DNA of 25,006 nt from JADGQA01 sp964579855 (GCA_964579855.1 CAZOIM010000030.1:1-25006), one strand, 5' to 3'; positions 14,995 to 23,722 are shown, counted from the stretch's first letter. Made by a program: numbers and translations. The notes: generated from the sequence alone by a model not told the origin.

Positions 14995-17172
14995 TTATTG
15001 GACGATTTTGCCGGCCTCCAGCTCTTTCGCAAGCCGATCAGCCTTATAGATCTTCTTGATACCTTCCAACAGGCCTGACGAATGCACAGAAACTGTCCTG
15101 TTCGTTTCGTCCGTAAAAATGAAGTCGCCTGGCAAGCTCTCAATGTTACCGTCGAAGATCAATCCGACGACTTCGAGATTTTCGTTAACCATGGGACTTC
15201 CGGAATTCCCTCCGATAATATCATTGGTCGATACAAAGTTGAACGGGGTGCTGAGATTGAAGTCCGCCGGAGGATTTTTCCATCGATCCGGAACTTCAAA
15301 CGGCTCTTTCTTACCGAATGAGTAGTAGCGGTCATACAAACCGTAGAACGTTGTGAACGGAGGGGCTATCGTGCCGTTATAGTCATAGCCTTTCACGACA
15401 CCGTCGGCGATGCGCAGTGTAAACGTCGCGTCGGGAGGAACCCTCGTGCCGTACGCCTCGTAGATCGCTTTTCCGAGGAGTTGGAGTTTGCCAGCTTCCC
15501 TGGCGAGAATGTCATTGTAGCTGTCGCGTATCTGCTTCGCGCCTGCGTTCGTTTTGACAACGAAAGAGATAAACCCGTCTGAGGAGTTGAGAATGTCGTC
15601 AGGGCTGCCGTTCAGAAGCGCCGTAACCTTCTCTTTGTTGCTGAGAACGGATGAATCCCAAAGATCATTCGCAGCCTGGGCCACCGGTTTGTTTCCCATC
15701 AGCGCATTGAATTGTGCATTGTGGTCGCCAAACGCCTTTTTCATGGTGGTAAGCTGAACAACAAGGAGTCCTTTGTCGATTTCCGGCTGAAGCTCCTCAG
15801 GGAACATTCGTGCCTTCATTCGTTCGACGGCTGCACCTTTGTATCGTTGGTCGCGGTCGGACTCGGGCAACTTCATTTGGTTTGCATACTCAACGAGATT
15901 GGAAGCGATGCCAAAGAGCGCAGAGCGGCCCAATCCGTTCAATGCATAAGCGTTGACTTCCCAAAAGAGCTTTGTGCGTTGGGTTTCAAAATTCGCAATT
16001 TCATCCCACACGCTACCGTATTTTGCTTTGAGCTCAGGTTTGCTGTCGATGGCATTTTTGAAATTCTTTTCAAAATCTTTCTTGCGTGCCATCAAATATC
16101 CGTCGCGGAGTCCGTCAAGCCTGCCGCCATAACTTTTACGCGCGTTCGCAAACCCGAAGATGGTGGTTTGATACTTCAACTTTGACTCAGGGTGATTTGC
16201 GACATACGCTTCGTAAACACTCTCTGCCTGCCTGAGAAGGTTCATCGTCAGAGGATACGTATAGTCCCGATTGAATTCGAGTCGCGCCACGGTCTGAAAC
16301 CTGCTCGTCGCGCCTGGGTTGCCGATGACGAATACCGCTTCGCCTTCAGCCGCACCATTCTTGCTGAACTTAAAGAAATTGTTCGTCTTGAGCGGTTTAC
16401 CATTTTCATATACTCTGAAGAATGAGCAGTCAAAATCGTAGCGGGGATACGTGAAATTGTCAGGGTCGCCGCCAAAGAACGCCGCGGCTTCTTCCGGGGC
16501 AAAGACAAGCCGAACGTCGGTGTATCGTTTGTAGCCGTAGAGTGAATACTTGCCGCCACTGTAAAACGAAATGACATTGAAAACCATCGAATCCTGCGTG
16601 GTTTCCTTGAATTTTGTGACGTAACGTTGCTGAATTTCCGTGAACTTGGCGGCCCGTTTTGCGACTTTGTCGTCGTCTGTTGTTCCGCTGTCGAATGCCT
16701 GTTGTACCTCGGCCGTTACGTCATCCATCAAAACAAGCTGGTCGACGTATGTCACAGGAGACTTTCGTTCATCTTCAAGAGTCGCAGCGTAAAATCCAAG
16801 TTCAGCCAGTTTTTCACCTTCCTTGTTTACTTTGTCGAGTGCACCGCGCGCACAATGGTGATTCGACATTATCAATCCATCCTCTGAGATGAATGATGCC
16901 GTGCAGCCAGGAATACGGACTGCCGAAAGACGCGCTTTGTCAAACCATTCTTTGGGGGGATTAAAATGATACGTTTGAGCAAAATAGTCGCTCGGTGGAA
17001 CGTCAAAGGTCCACATTTTTCCCGTGTCATACGGACCAGCCTTGACGGTATCGAAATTGATGTAACTCTGCTGTGTTTCGGTCTTTGTCGATTGCTGCGT
17101 CGAACAGCCAACAAGCAACAACGACACGCCGAAAACAATCGCAGAAAAGTGCTTCAACACGTTGCGATTCAT
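14995..17172 (-). CDS. S46-family dipeptidyl-peptidase (DPP7/DPP11 type), lipoprotein
   Basis: S46 peptidases are Gram-negative exopeptidases that release dipeptides from peptide N-termini in the periplasm. This 725-aa protein starts with a lipoprotein signal (lipobox LLVGC, Cys23). The chymotrypsin-like core has SNHHCARGA at 103-111 for the catalytic His, and GGNSGSP with the nucleophile Ser657, numbering close to DPP11 Ser655. The position 18 residues after the Ser is Gly675 in IFDGN. DPP11-type enzymes, which cut after Asp/Glu, carry Arg there, so a DPP7-like preference for hydrophobic or broad P1 residues is inferred. GAGGA lies 5 nt before the ATG. The gene stands alone with its own terminator. 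The long helical insert (about 280-560) is as expected for the family. Confidence 0.93.
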   Translation of the reverse strand: MNRNVLKHFSAIVFGVSLLLVGCSTQQSTKTETQQSYINFDTVKAGPYDTGKMWTFDVPPSDYFAQTYHFNPPKEWFDKARLSAVRIPGCTASFISEDGLIMSNHHCARGALDKVNKEGEKLAELGFYAATLEDERKSPVTYVDQLVLMDDVTAEVQQAFDSGTTDDDKVAKRAAKFTEIQQRYVTKFKETTQDSMVFNVISFYSGGKYSLYGYKRYTDVRLVFAPEEAAAFFGGDPDNFTYPRYDFDCSFFRVYENGKPLKTNNFFKFSKNGAAEGEAVFVIGNPGATSRFQTVARLEFNRDYTYPLTMNLLRQAESVYEAYVANHPESKLKYQTTIFGFANARKSYGGRLDGLRDGYLMARKKDFEKNFKNAIDSKPELKAKYGSVWDEIANFETQRTKLFWEVNAYALNGLGRSALFGIASNLVEYANQMKLPESDRDQRYKGAAVERMKARMFPEELQPEIDKGLLVVQLTTMKKAFGDHNAQFNALMGNKPVAQAANDLWDSSVLSNKEKVTALLNGSPDDILNSSDGFISFVVKTNAGAKQIRDSYNDILAREAGKLQLLGKAIYEAYGTRVPPDATFTLRIADGVVKGYDYNGTIAPPFTTFYGLYDRYYSFGKKEPFEVPDRWKNPPADFNLSTPFNFVSTNDIIGGNSGSPMVNENLEVVGLIFDGNIESLPGDFIFTDETNRTVSVHSSGLLEGIKKIYKADRLAKELEAGKIVQ

Positions 17173-17482
17173 GACTTCCTCGTGAATTTTGGATGATTGG
17201 GTACTACTTTGGTACTGAACAGGAATAGGTCAATGTACGTCTAACAAGATGGCAAAGCAACGAACTTCTCTTCGAACGAAAAGCGTATGAGTAAGAACGA
17301 TGAGAACGTGGAGAAGTTGCCAGAAGAAATTTCGTTTGGCAGAAATGAGAAAGCGTTTACTAGACGACTTTCAACAGTGTTCGAGGCGAGTACTGGACGG
17401 GAACAATTGATTGCGCGCAGAATTCTCATCCGCGATAATGAACTCCACCCGATCCGCAATAAAATATTCTTGGCTCTGTCCG
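17173..17482. other. intergenic region without a supported gene
   Basis: About 310 bp between the S46 start and the HAD stop. Two opposed short frames exist (17287-17520 plus, 17241-17486 minus), but neither has a ribosome binding site or a recognisable family, and both overlap the HAD 3' end. No hairpin or clear promoter was seen. Confidence 0.5.
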
Positions 17483-18003
17483 TCACAGAATTCGCAAGAG
17501 CTCTGAAATCGCATCAATGACATAATCCGGCTTCAATGCGATGATTTGTTCTTNNNNNNNNNNNNNNNNNNNNNNNNNNNNNNNNNNNNNNNNNNNNNNN
17601 NNNNNNNNNNNNNNNNNNNNNNNNNNNNNNNNNNNNNNNNNNNNNNNNNNNNNGTAGATTTTGTGGTTGCCGTTGCGAGCCGGTATCCCCCTGCTTTCAG
17701 AGAAGAAATGGTGTCGAGCACTCCGGGGAAAAGAGTGGTGGTGTCGAATGCGTGTGCCCGGTAATAGTCGCGATAGATGAGCCCGGCCTCGGGAATTCGA
17801 TCGTGCAGACGTTTCGGCAGCAGGATTGAAAAGGTTTCTTGCAGAGGTTTGCCAATGAGCGGATAAATGTCTTCGGGCTTGAGGTTATCAACGCCATACT
17901 GGCGATACGTCCAGAGTTGGGCCGCCGCAATATCGCGCTTCGAATCGAGCAGCGTGCCATCGACATCGAAGAGGATGTTTCTCACTTTGCTTGCTGACGC
18001 CAT
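17483..18003 (-). CDS. HAD-superfamily phosphatase (Gph-like), interrupted by an assembly gap
   Basis: The N-terminal 116 residues carry HAD motif I (FDVDGTLLDSK, 12-22), the helical cap, and motif II at RLATATTKS (108-116), where the sequence enters the Ns. Reading on the far side of the gap gives a typical HAD C-terminus, ALKPDYVIDAISELLRIL, ending in TGA at 17485-17483. The two parts are one gene broken by missing sequence, not two genes. Motifs III (Lys) and IV (acidic pair) are hidden. Close relatives are about 215-225 aa, so roughly 80 residues are missing. A likely function is dephosphorylation of phosphoglycolate or another small phosphate ester. AGGAAG stands before the ATG at 18003, which is 8 nt after the SDR stop, so the genes form an operon. 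Confidence 0.85.
17554..17653. other. assembly gap (100 Ns) inside the HAD gene
   Basis: Exactly 100 Ns, a common placeholder for a gap of unknown size. The reading frames on the two sides do not join across 100 nt, so if the gene is intact the real gap length must leave remainder 2 when divided by 3. The family length suggests roughly 240 nt. Confidence 0.95.
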
Positions 18004-18011
18004 TCGTCTTC

Positions 18012-18830
18012 CTATTCTTTGTTAAGTCCAACCATCTTCTCACTCATTCTCCAGAATTGATTTTGGAGCTTCACATCCCTGGATTGAGGCGATGATTGCT
18101 GTTCTTTGTCGTTGACAAAGTATTTACCCGATACATTTTCGATGGCCGGAGAAGCGATCAGATAGGCAATTCTCGCCGCGCCGTCTTGAACAGGCCGGCC
18201 ACCCATTGAACCAAAGCCTACCCGAAGCATTTTCGTTGCGATCACGCCGGGATGAAGGGCGTTTACCGTAACGCCGGAACCCTGAAGCCTGTCCGCCAAT
18301 TTGTACGTGAACAACAGACTTGCCAGTTTCGACTGTGCATACGCACCGTAAGCATCAAAGCCCTTCTCGGCCTGTAGATTGTCGAAATCGAGGCTTGCAT
18401 TCTGGTGGACGGCCGAACTCACGTTAATGATTTTGGATGGCGCGTTTTTCGAAAGCAAATCGACAAGCAGATTGGTGAGCAGGAATGGCGCGAGGTGGTT
18501 GACACCGAATGTGACCTCGAATCCATCCTCGGTCATTTGTCGGTCGCGCATATATATTCCCGCATTGTTTACCAGCACATCCAGGGTACCGTGCTTGTCA
18601 CGAACCTCATCCGCGAGACGTCGGACTTGTTTCAGTGAAGTGAAATCTGCGATGATACAATCATGCTTATCGCTCTGAGAAACTTCCCTGATTTGATCCA
18701 AAACGGACTTGCCGATTATGGAATTTCGCCCGTGAATCAGAATCGTTGCTCCTTTGATGGCAAGGTCGAGGGCCGCCTGCTTTCCAATGCCATCAGTGGA
18801 TCCGGTAATAAGAATCACTTTGCTCTTCAT
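18012..18830 (-). CDS. short-chain dehydrogenase/reductase (retinol dehydrogenase-like)
   Basis: This is a classical SDR: the NAD(P)-binding TGSTDGIG lies at 9-16, NNAG at 88-91, the catalytic serine in INVSSAVHQ near 139, and YAQSK with Tyr164 and Lys168. HPGVIATKM follows the active site. The RGRN-like segment IHGRNS after strand two suggests NADP(H). The pattern (DGFEVTFGVNHLAPFLLTNLLVDLL) is that of the retinol dehydrogenase/WW-oxidoreductase-like SDR branch, whose bacterial substrates are mostly unknown. From the ATG at 18830 it has 272 aa. A GTG at 18845 is in frame but offers no better ribosome site. It is the first gene of a unit with the HAD phosphatase. An operator-like repeat lies about 43 bp upstream. 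Confidence 0.9.
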   Translation of the reverse strand: MKSKVILITGSTDGIGKQAALDLAIKGATILIHGRNSIIGKSVLDQIREVSQSDKHDCIIADFTSLKQVRRLADEVRDKHGTLDVLVNNAGIYMRDRQMTEDGFEVTFGVNHLAPFLLTNLLVDLLSKNAPSKIINVSSAVHQNASLDFDNLQAEKGFDAYGAYAQSKLASLLFTYKLADRLQGSGVTVNALHPGVIATKMLRVGFGSMGGRPVQDGAARIAYLIASPAIENVSGKYFVNDKEQQSSPQSRDVKLQNQFWRMSEKMVGLNKE

Positions 18831-18872
18831 TTGACGAAATCGCACGCGGAGTGGTGGTCTATGCGCAATCCA

Positions 18873-18894
18873 GAGCAGAATTCAATTTCTGCTC
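18873..18894. promoter_or_regulatory. operator-like inverted repeat upstream of the SDR gene
   Basis: GAGCAGAA and TTCTGCTC form perfect 8-bp arms around the 6-nt spacer TTCAAT. The element ends about 43 bp before the ATG at 18830, the position expected for a repressor site. No regulator gene is adjacent, so the binder is unknown. Confidence 0.45.
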
Positions 18895-19004
18895 ATTCTC
18901 AAATCAAGATAGAAAAGAAAGGCAGGGACAGCAAGGAGCGAGGACCTAAATTCGTTGGAGTCAAAACCTTCGGTGCAATTTGGACGTCGCGATATGTCCG
19001 TTTG

Positions 19005-19040
19005 CAGAGTTGACAGGTACCAGTGTCAACCGAAACTCTG
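19005..19040. repeat. hairpin spanning the stop of the ABM-domain gene
   Basis: GTTGACA (19009-19015) and TGTCAAC (19024-19030) form a 7-bp stem around an 8-nt loop. An outer pair, CAGAGTT/AACTCTG (19005-19011 and 19034-19040), can form an alternative longer stem. The structure includes the TGA of the gene ending at 19026. No T-run follows on the minus strand, so it is not a standard terminator. Confidence 0.35.
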
Positions 19041-19781
19041 GCCGGCGACGATATCATAACTCCGGGCAACCATATCATCACTCGTTGCAATCCGTCGCTG
19101 CGTCGACTTGTCGGCCGCCAGTTTCCACTGGTACAGATGAGAAAAGGTATGCTGGACCTTTCTTTTCAGCGTGTCGAATATCCCCCTCAACTCATATTGA
19201 TCTGCGTCTTCTTTTCTATCCCAAATGGTCACAGAAAACACCTCATTTCGTTCTTCGACGCCTTCTGTGAGAAACGCGTACCGGCAGCCGTGTACCGACC
19301 GAAGCGTAGGAATGATAAGTTCGTTGTACAGACTTGCAAATTCCTCCAACTTTCCTGGCAGCAACTTGATTGAAAGAATCCGTACATACATTCGTTCGGT
19401 TTCGAGTCGCTGCAAAGCATCATGCGAAGCGGCTGAGATGTTGTATGATTTGACAACAGGTTCCTCGTGGATCGGAGAATAATCGAGGTTCAGATCCCTT
19501 GACAATTGCACACGCCATTCGAGTGAATCGGAAAAATGGGATTCGGCTTTTTTGAGGAGTCGCTGAAACAAACCGCTCTGCTCATACGCCTCTGCGTGCT
19601 CGGGAGTTTCCCAAAGGGTCATCGAAATGCACTCATCCGGATTGCGGACACTCTGAATAAGTCCACCGTAGAGACAGCCGGGGGCTTTCCGTAGTTCAGG
19701 AATAATATTGTTGTTGTACAACACGGGGAGACTTGAACGAGAATCGTATTTTGCGCGGACCTGCAGCAGCCTCATAAACAT
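19026..19781 (-). CDS. tandem-duplicated ABM-like dimeric alpha/beta-barrel protein
   Basis: The 251-aa protein is two copies of one unit, about 1-128 and 129-251. Matching blocks include NNIIPELRKAPGCLYG and NELIIPTLRSVHGCRYA, then CISMTLWETPEHAEAYE and VFSVTIWDRKEDADQYE, and near the ends VVKSYNISAA and VARSYDIVAG. The pattern fits antibiotic-biosynthesis-monooxygenase-like domains, small ferredoxin-fold modules that usually dimerise; here a fused pair could form the barrel within one chain. Haem degradation, quinol oxidation or a structural role are all possible. The frame is open to 19883, but GGAGGG stands 6 nt before the ATG at 19781 and a promoter match lies between the two, so the shorter start is chosen. 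No signal peptide. Confidence 0.78.
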   Translation of the reverse strand: MFMRLLQVRAKYDSRSSLPVLYNNNIIPELRKAPGCLYGGLIQSVRNPDECISMTLWETPEHAEAYEQSGLFQRLLKKAESHFSDSLEWRVQLSRDLNLDYSPIHEEPVVKSYNISAASHDALQRLETERMYVRILSIKLLPGKLEEFASLYNELIIPTLRSVHGCRYAFLTEGVEERNEVFSVTIWDRKEDADQYELRGIFDTLKRKVQHTFSHLYQWKLAADKSTQRRIATSDDMVARSYDIVAGQSFG

Positions 19782-19814
19782 ACCATACCCTCCATTCGCT
19801 TTTTGTCCATAACC

Positions 19815-19843
19815 TATGTACAAAAGGGGAGCTTGAAAGTCAA
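19815..19843 (-). promoter_or_regulatory. promoter candidate for the ABM-like gene
   Basis: On the minus strand TTGACT (19843-19838) and TACATA (19820-19815) are 17 nt apart. The -35 box is strong and the -10 box weak. The position leaves a leader of about 27 nt containing the GGAGG site, supporting the start at 19781. Confidence 0.4.
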
Positions 19844-19937
19844 TATTGAGAATTCGAAAACGGGTTCGTTCTGTAGGACTCAAAAGGTGCAGCTTAAAGA
19901 AAGGAAGACCAACTCCGCGGCAGGAGAAGGAAAAGCA

Positions 19938-21626
19938 TTACGTGGACCGTCGTTTCCTGCTATAGATCATGGAAATCGTCAGCAACGCGATGCCGAGCAC
20001 TAGGAAGGAGACAATGCGCAATGCTGGATCGAGTCCAACAAGTTCTACGGTGAATACGTAGAGTACCGTAAGCAATGTCGTCAGCAGCGCCATCCAGCGA
20101 TACTTACGATTGTTGCCTAGAATTCGGCTGGAGATATAATAGAAGAGAGCAAGTCCAAGCCACGAGATGCTCACGTACCTTCCGGGCACCACGTGATACA
20201 GTGCGTACGGAAGAACAAACAGCGCACACGCAAGGTAGGCATTTCGCATCATCTCGGTCTTCAATTCGAGAACATTCTTGCGCCAATTGAGGATTCTGGC
20301 GCTGACGAGCGCTACGATACCGAAACTGATGCTGATCGTCCCGACCGTCCCGGCCAAGCTCAAATAGTCTGTGAACACCATCAGGTAGATAAGAAAATTT
20401 GCCACGACGATGAACCGGGATCGAAACCAAACAGCAGTTGAAAGTACCAGGATGCTTTGCCAACAGAGCCAAACAAAAACGTCCGGTGACGCAAAGCTGT
20501 TCACAATAGCTGCACTAAGCGCGCCGTACCCAAGCATCGCATAGAAGAACGTGCTGTATTTGCTGCGCGTTCTAATCCAGAATGCAACAGCGAGCGCAAG
20601 ATAGGTTCCGGAAGCGAGAAGATGTAATGTGGCAAATGAAGCTTTGAAAGCGGTCAATGTGAGAAACATCAGGAGAACATAGGACCCGAATCCATTCAGA
20701 ACAGTGCTGACGACAGAGATTGCATTCTCCTCACGTGATTTCGAGGCGAACAGTGTTCCTATGCCAAACGTCACCACGTAGAGCAGGGCAAACAGGAGGT
20801 TCACCGCGGGTGTCGTGAGCTGTTGAACTGGGGAGCCGAATACTGGATTGTTAATTGACAAAAGGAAGTGGTCCAGCAGAGAGAGAACGATTCCAAGGAT
20901 AAGAATCCAGCTCCATCCGTAACGAATGGAAATGAGCGCCGCGACTATCGACATCGACAGGATGACTGCGAAAGCGATTTGCGCTGGTTCTCCCACAAGC
21001 GCAGTGAAAAACCCCATCACGAGGCTCATGCCCACAATATAGGGGGAACGTTGGATAACCGAGATTACAAGATTTAGGGTCACGACACACAAGAGCAGGA
21101 TCAACTCGAGAATCGTATCGGATATCGCCGGGATCGGGCCGAAATGGGAAAGCCGGAGTGTCGTGAAGTAGAGCAACAGAAGACCGCCCCCCAGCAAGTA
21201 GCGGGAGACTTGTTGAAACGAATCCTTCCAGTACCGGGAGAGTGCGAAGATACCCCCAACAAGGACGTATCCGATTACACTTGGTGCATACGAGGGAAGG
21301 TTCTGGTACGGAAATGTGAGAAGGAACATTATCCCCAATGCAAGAACGACGATGCCGACTTTTGCGAACCAGTTTTCTCCTACCTGCGTCTCCAAATCAT
21401 CATCGGATTGCTCGGTTGCGAGTGCCCCTGATTCCGGCGTCGGAGGAGTTATCGCTTCCTGATGGATCCCAAGATGAGATTCAATTTGGAGGATTCGAGA
21501 TTCCAAATTCCTGAGAACGTCAAGAACGTGTTCGTTCGAAACCGCTCCGCCTTTCCGATCGATATCGTGGCGTCTTTTATTCTTTGTAGCGGAAGTTGGG
21601 CTCCCGGATCCCTCCTTCTTTTTCAT
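19938..21626 (-). CDS. polytopic membrane protein, DUF2339-like
   Basis: The first 85 residues are polar and include a likely coiled coil (NEHVLDVLRNLESRILQIESHLG). Residues 86-560 are an almost unbroken series of hydrophobic helices, about fifteen or more. The junction GENWFAKVGIVVLALGIMFLL is the recognisable DUF2339 signature, a family of large integral membrane proteins with no established function. At 562 aa it is shorter than many DUF2339 members, which often approach 800-1000 aa. Its ATG overlaps the stop of the adenylate cyclase gene by 4 nt (ATGA, 21623-21626), so the two are translationally coupled. A joint membrane sensing or signalling role is possible but not shown. Confidence 0.78.
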   Translation of the reverse strand: MKKKEGSGSPTSATKNKRRHDIDRKGGAVSNEHVLDVLRNLESRILQIESHLGIHQEAITPPTPESGALATEQSDDDLETQVGENWFAKVGIVVLALGIMFLLTFPYQNLPSYAPSVIGYVLVGGIFALSRYWKDSFQQVSRYLLGGGLLLLYFTTLRLSHFGPIPAISDTILELILLLCVVTLNLVISVIQRSPYIVGMSLVMGFFTALVGEPAQIAFAVILSMSIVAALISIRYGWSWILILGIVLSLLDHFLLSINNPVFGSPVQQLTTPAVNLLFALLYVVTFGIGTLFASKSREENAISVVSTVLNGFGSYVLLMFLTLTAFKASFATLHLLASGTYLALAVAFWIRTRSKYSTFFYAMLGYGALSAAIVNSFASPDVFVWLCWQSILVLSTAVWFRSRFIVVANFLIYLMVFTDYLSLAGTVGTISISFGIVALVSARILNWRKNVLELKTEMMRNAYLACALFVLPYALYHVVPGRYVSISWLGLALFYYISSRILGNNRKYRWMALLTTLLTVLYVFTVELVGLDPALRIVSFLVLGIALLTISMIYSRKRRST

Positions 21627-23722
21627 TTACGCATTCCCATTTTTCTTAACAGCGCAATGAAGCGCGGATCTGATCTTAGAGCCGAGAAATCCGGTTCTAC
21701 GTTTCCATAGACCATCAGTCCTTCGCGTTCCCGATATGCCTGTTCCATGCAAACCAGGGCATTATCGAGGTCGCCGAGGCCAGCAAAGACCAACCCTTTA
21801 TAATAAATCGACAAATTGTTCTTTCGAGACAACTCGTCAAGTTGCTTAATGACGTTAAGGGCTTCGCTTTTCTTTCCCCACTTCGCAAGGTTGACGCCAT
21901 ACAATGCAATAATTGCGGGTCGGTCGCCGGACATTGTCTTTGCAGTCGTCAATTCGCGGTCTGCATCCTCGAATCGTTTCATTGCAGTAAACGTCATACC
22001 AAGCGCAAAGTGAGCTTCGGCATAGTTGGGGTCGAGTTCCAACGCGTGACCAAATTGAGCCACCGCCTCATCAAATCGCTCGCTGAAGTGCAAAACACGT
22101 CCCACACCGGTTGCGACGCTAGGCGACAAAGGATCCAATTCCTGAGCCCGTTTCATTTCGGCGAGAGCTTCGTCCAACCTGGCCATCAGAGACAAGTAGA
22201 GTCCATAAAGTTCGTGAGCCCGGGCATAACCCGGCTTCAGTTCCAACGCGCGCTTGAATTCCGCTTCCGCGCCGTTCCAATCCCAATCGATTCGGAACTT
22301 CACATAGCCAAGTGCGGCGTGGGCTTCCGCCTCTGAAGGGTCGACAGCAACCGCTTTCGCTGCAAAATACCGGGCCCTGGCAATTGCCTGTTCCCTGGGC
22401 AGAGAAGCGTACCCGGCATTTCCTGCGAGCGTGTAACATTCTGCAAGACCCGAAAATGCCAACCCAAACGTCGAGTCTTGTTTAGCAGATTCCCCAAACA
22501 AATCAATGGCGCGGACAATTTCGTCCCCGGTTCGTTTGTTAAGGTGAGAGAGGCCTTGCAGATAGAGGTCGTGCGCAACGTCATTTACCGTTCCCTTCTT
22601 GGCGAGGAGTTCCCGCTCTCCAGAAAGCAGTTCAACGCGCAGTGCGCCCGTCACACTCATCGCAATATCGCTTTGAATCGCAAACAAATCCTTCAAATCC
22701 CGGTCATATTCCTGAGACCACAGCTGTTGTTGACTCGCCACATCGATGAGGTTGACGATAATGCGTGCGCGGTTTGCCGACGTTTGCACGCTGCCTTCAA
22801 GTACTGAGCCCACATTTAGTGCGCGTCCGATTTCCGCGACGTCCAGTTTTACCCCTTTGTATTTGGTCACGGAGGTTCTGGCGATGACACTGAGATCGCG
22901 GACCTTTGCGAGGTTTGAGATAAGTTCTTCCGTCATTCCGTCTGCAAAATATTCCTGGTGAGGATCTGCACCAATGTTGAGGAGTGGAAGGACGGCGATA
23001 TGCTTTTTAGGAAGAGCATCTGAATTCTCAAAGCCAAAACGCCAAAGCAGGACCGCCGCAAGACACGTGACGATGGCGAACACCAGACTGAGGCGGCGAA
23101 TCTTTCCGCGAGAAAAGGTGAAAGCAACTCGTTGAAGAAGCCCGAAGTGATGTTTTTTCCACGGCAGGACAATTCGGTAGAGATTGACAGGCAATTCGAT
23201 GTTCTTGAGCTCTCCCTTGCCGAGTCCGATCAAAGGATATTCGATCTTGTTCTGTATCTGTCGCGCGACATCTTCAGAAATGCAGATTCCACCAGGTTCG
23301 GCAAGGGGCTCTATCCTCGAAGCAATATTGACGCCGTCGCCGTATACATCCCGATCCTTGAATACCACATCACCAACGTGCAAACCAATCCGGATCTGAA
23401 TTGGTTGAACATTATTCTTCGAGGTGTTGCGGTCAAAAAATCTTCTTTGGATCTCAATGGCGCTTGTTGCGGCTTCGAGAGCGCTTGCAAACTCGACGAG
23501 GAAGGCATCCCCAATCGTTTTGATTTCCTTGCCACCGTGGCCGAAGAACACGGAACGGACGATTTGACGATGTTCCTCAAGCAATTTCAAAGCGAGGGCT
23601 TCGTCTTTTTGCGTCAACGCGCTGTATCCCACCATGTCTGTGAACATGATGACGGAGAGGCGCCGTTGTTCTTTCAACGGAGTCTTCTTCACACGCGCTG
23701 CTGCTGGGCGTTTCTTTGCCAT
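21623..23722 (-). CDS. class III adenylate cyclase with TolB/FlgO-like region and TPR repeats
   Basis: The N-terminal cyclase domain (about 20-190) has every residue needed to make cAMP from ATP. Metal aspartates are Asp29 (MFTDMVGYS) and Asp72 (IGDAF), adenine-selecting residues are Lys68 and Asp125, and Asn132 and Arg136 lie in VNIASR. One membrane span follows (about 210-228). Next comes a segment IAVLPLLNIG...FADGMTEELISNLA of the type shared by TolB-N/FlgO-like domains, and then five to seven TPR units (about 400-670). The expected topology puts the cyclase inside and the repeats in the periplasm, so this may be a cAMP-producing receptor. Length 699 aa, ATG at 23722, no strong ribosome site. 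It is coupled to the DUF2339-like gene. Confidence 0.9.
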   Translation of the reverse strand: MAKKRPAAARVKKTPLKEQRRLSVIMFTDMVGYSALTQKDEALALKLLEEHRQIVRSVFFGHGGKEIKTIGDAFLVEFASALEAATSAIEIQRRFFDRNTSKNNVQPIQIRIGLHVGDVVFKDRDVYGDGVNIASRIEPLAEPGGICISEDVARQIQNKIEYPLIGLGKGELKNIELPVNLYRIVLPWKKHHFGLLQRVAFTFSRGKIRRLSLVFAIVTCLAAVLLWRFGFENSDALPKKHIAVLPLLNIGADPHQEYFADGMTEELISNLAKVRDLSVIARTSVTKYKGVKLDVAEIGRALNVGSVLEGSVQTSANRARIIVNLIDVASQQQLWSQEYDRDLKDLFAIQSDIAMSVTGALRVELLSGERELLAKKGTVNDVAHDLYLQGLSHLNKRTGDEIVRAIDLFGESAKQDSTFGLAFSGLAECYTLAGNAGYASLPREQAIARARYFAAKAVAVDPSEAEAHAALGYVKFRIDWDWNGAEAEFKRALELKPGYARAHELYGLYLSLMARLDEALAEMKRAQELDPLSPSVATGVGRVLHFSERFDEAVAQFGHALELDPNYAEAHFALGMTFTAMKRFEDADRELTTAKTMSGDRPAIIALYGVNLAKWGKKSEALNVIKQLDELSRKNNLSIYYKGLVFAGLGDLDNALVCMEQAYREREGLMVYGNVEPDFSALRSDPRFIALLRKMGMRK

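Noticed and set aside
17241..17486. Minus-strand 81-aa frame whose GTG overlaps the HAD stop (GTGA)
   Set aside because: The overlap is suggestive of coupling, but the product is Ser/Phe/Arg-rich, without hydrophobic-core pattern, and looks like the shadow of non-coding or opposite-strand sequence.
17287..17520. Plus-strand 77-aa frame with charged, protein-like composition
   Set aside because: No ribosome binding site, no family recognised, and its end overlaps the HAD C-terminus tail to tail by 38 bp. Kept only as a weak possibility.
19782..19883. 34-residue N-terminal extension of the ABM-like protein
   Set aside because: It lies over a promoter match, and GGAGG is placed ideally for the ATG at 19781; the extension does not resemble the duplicated unit.
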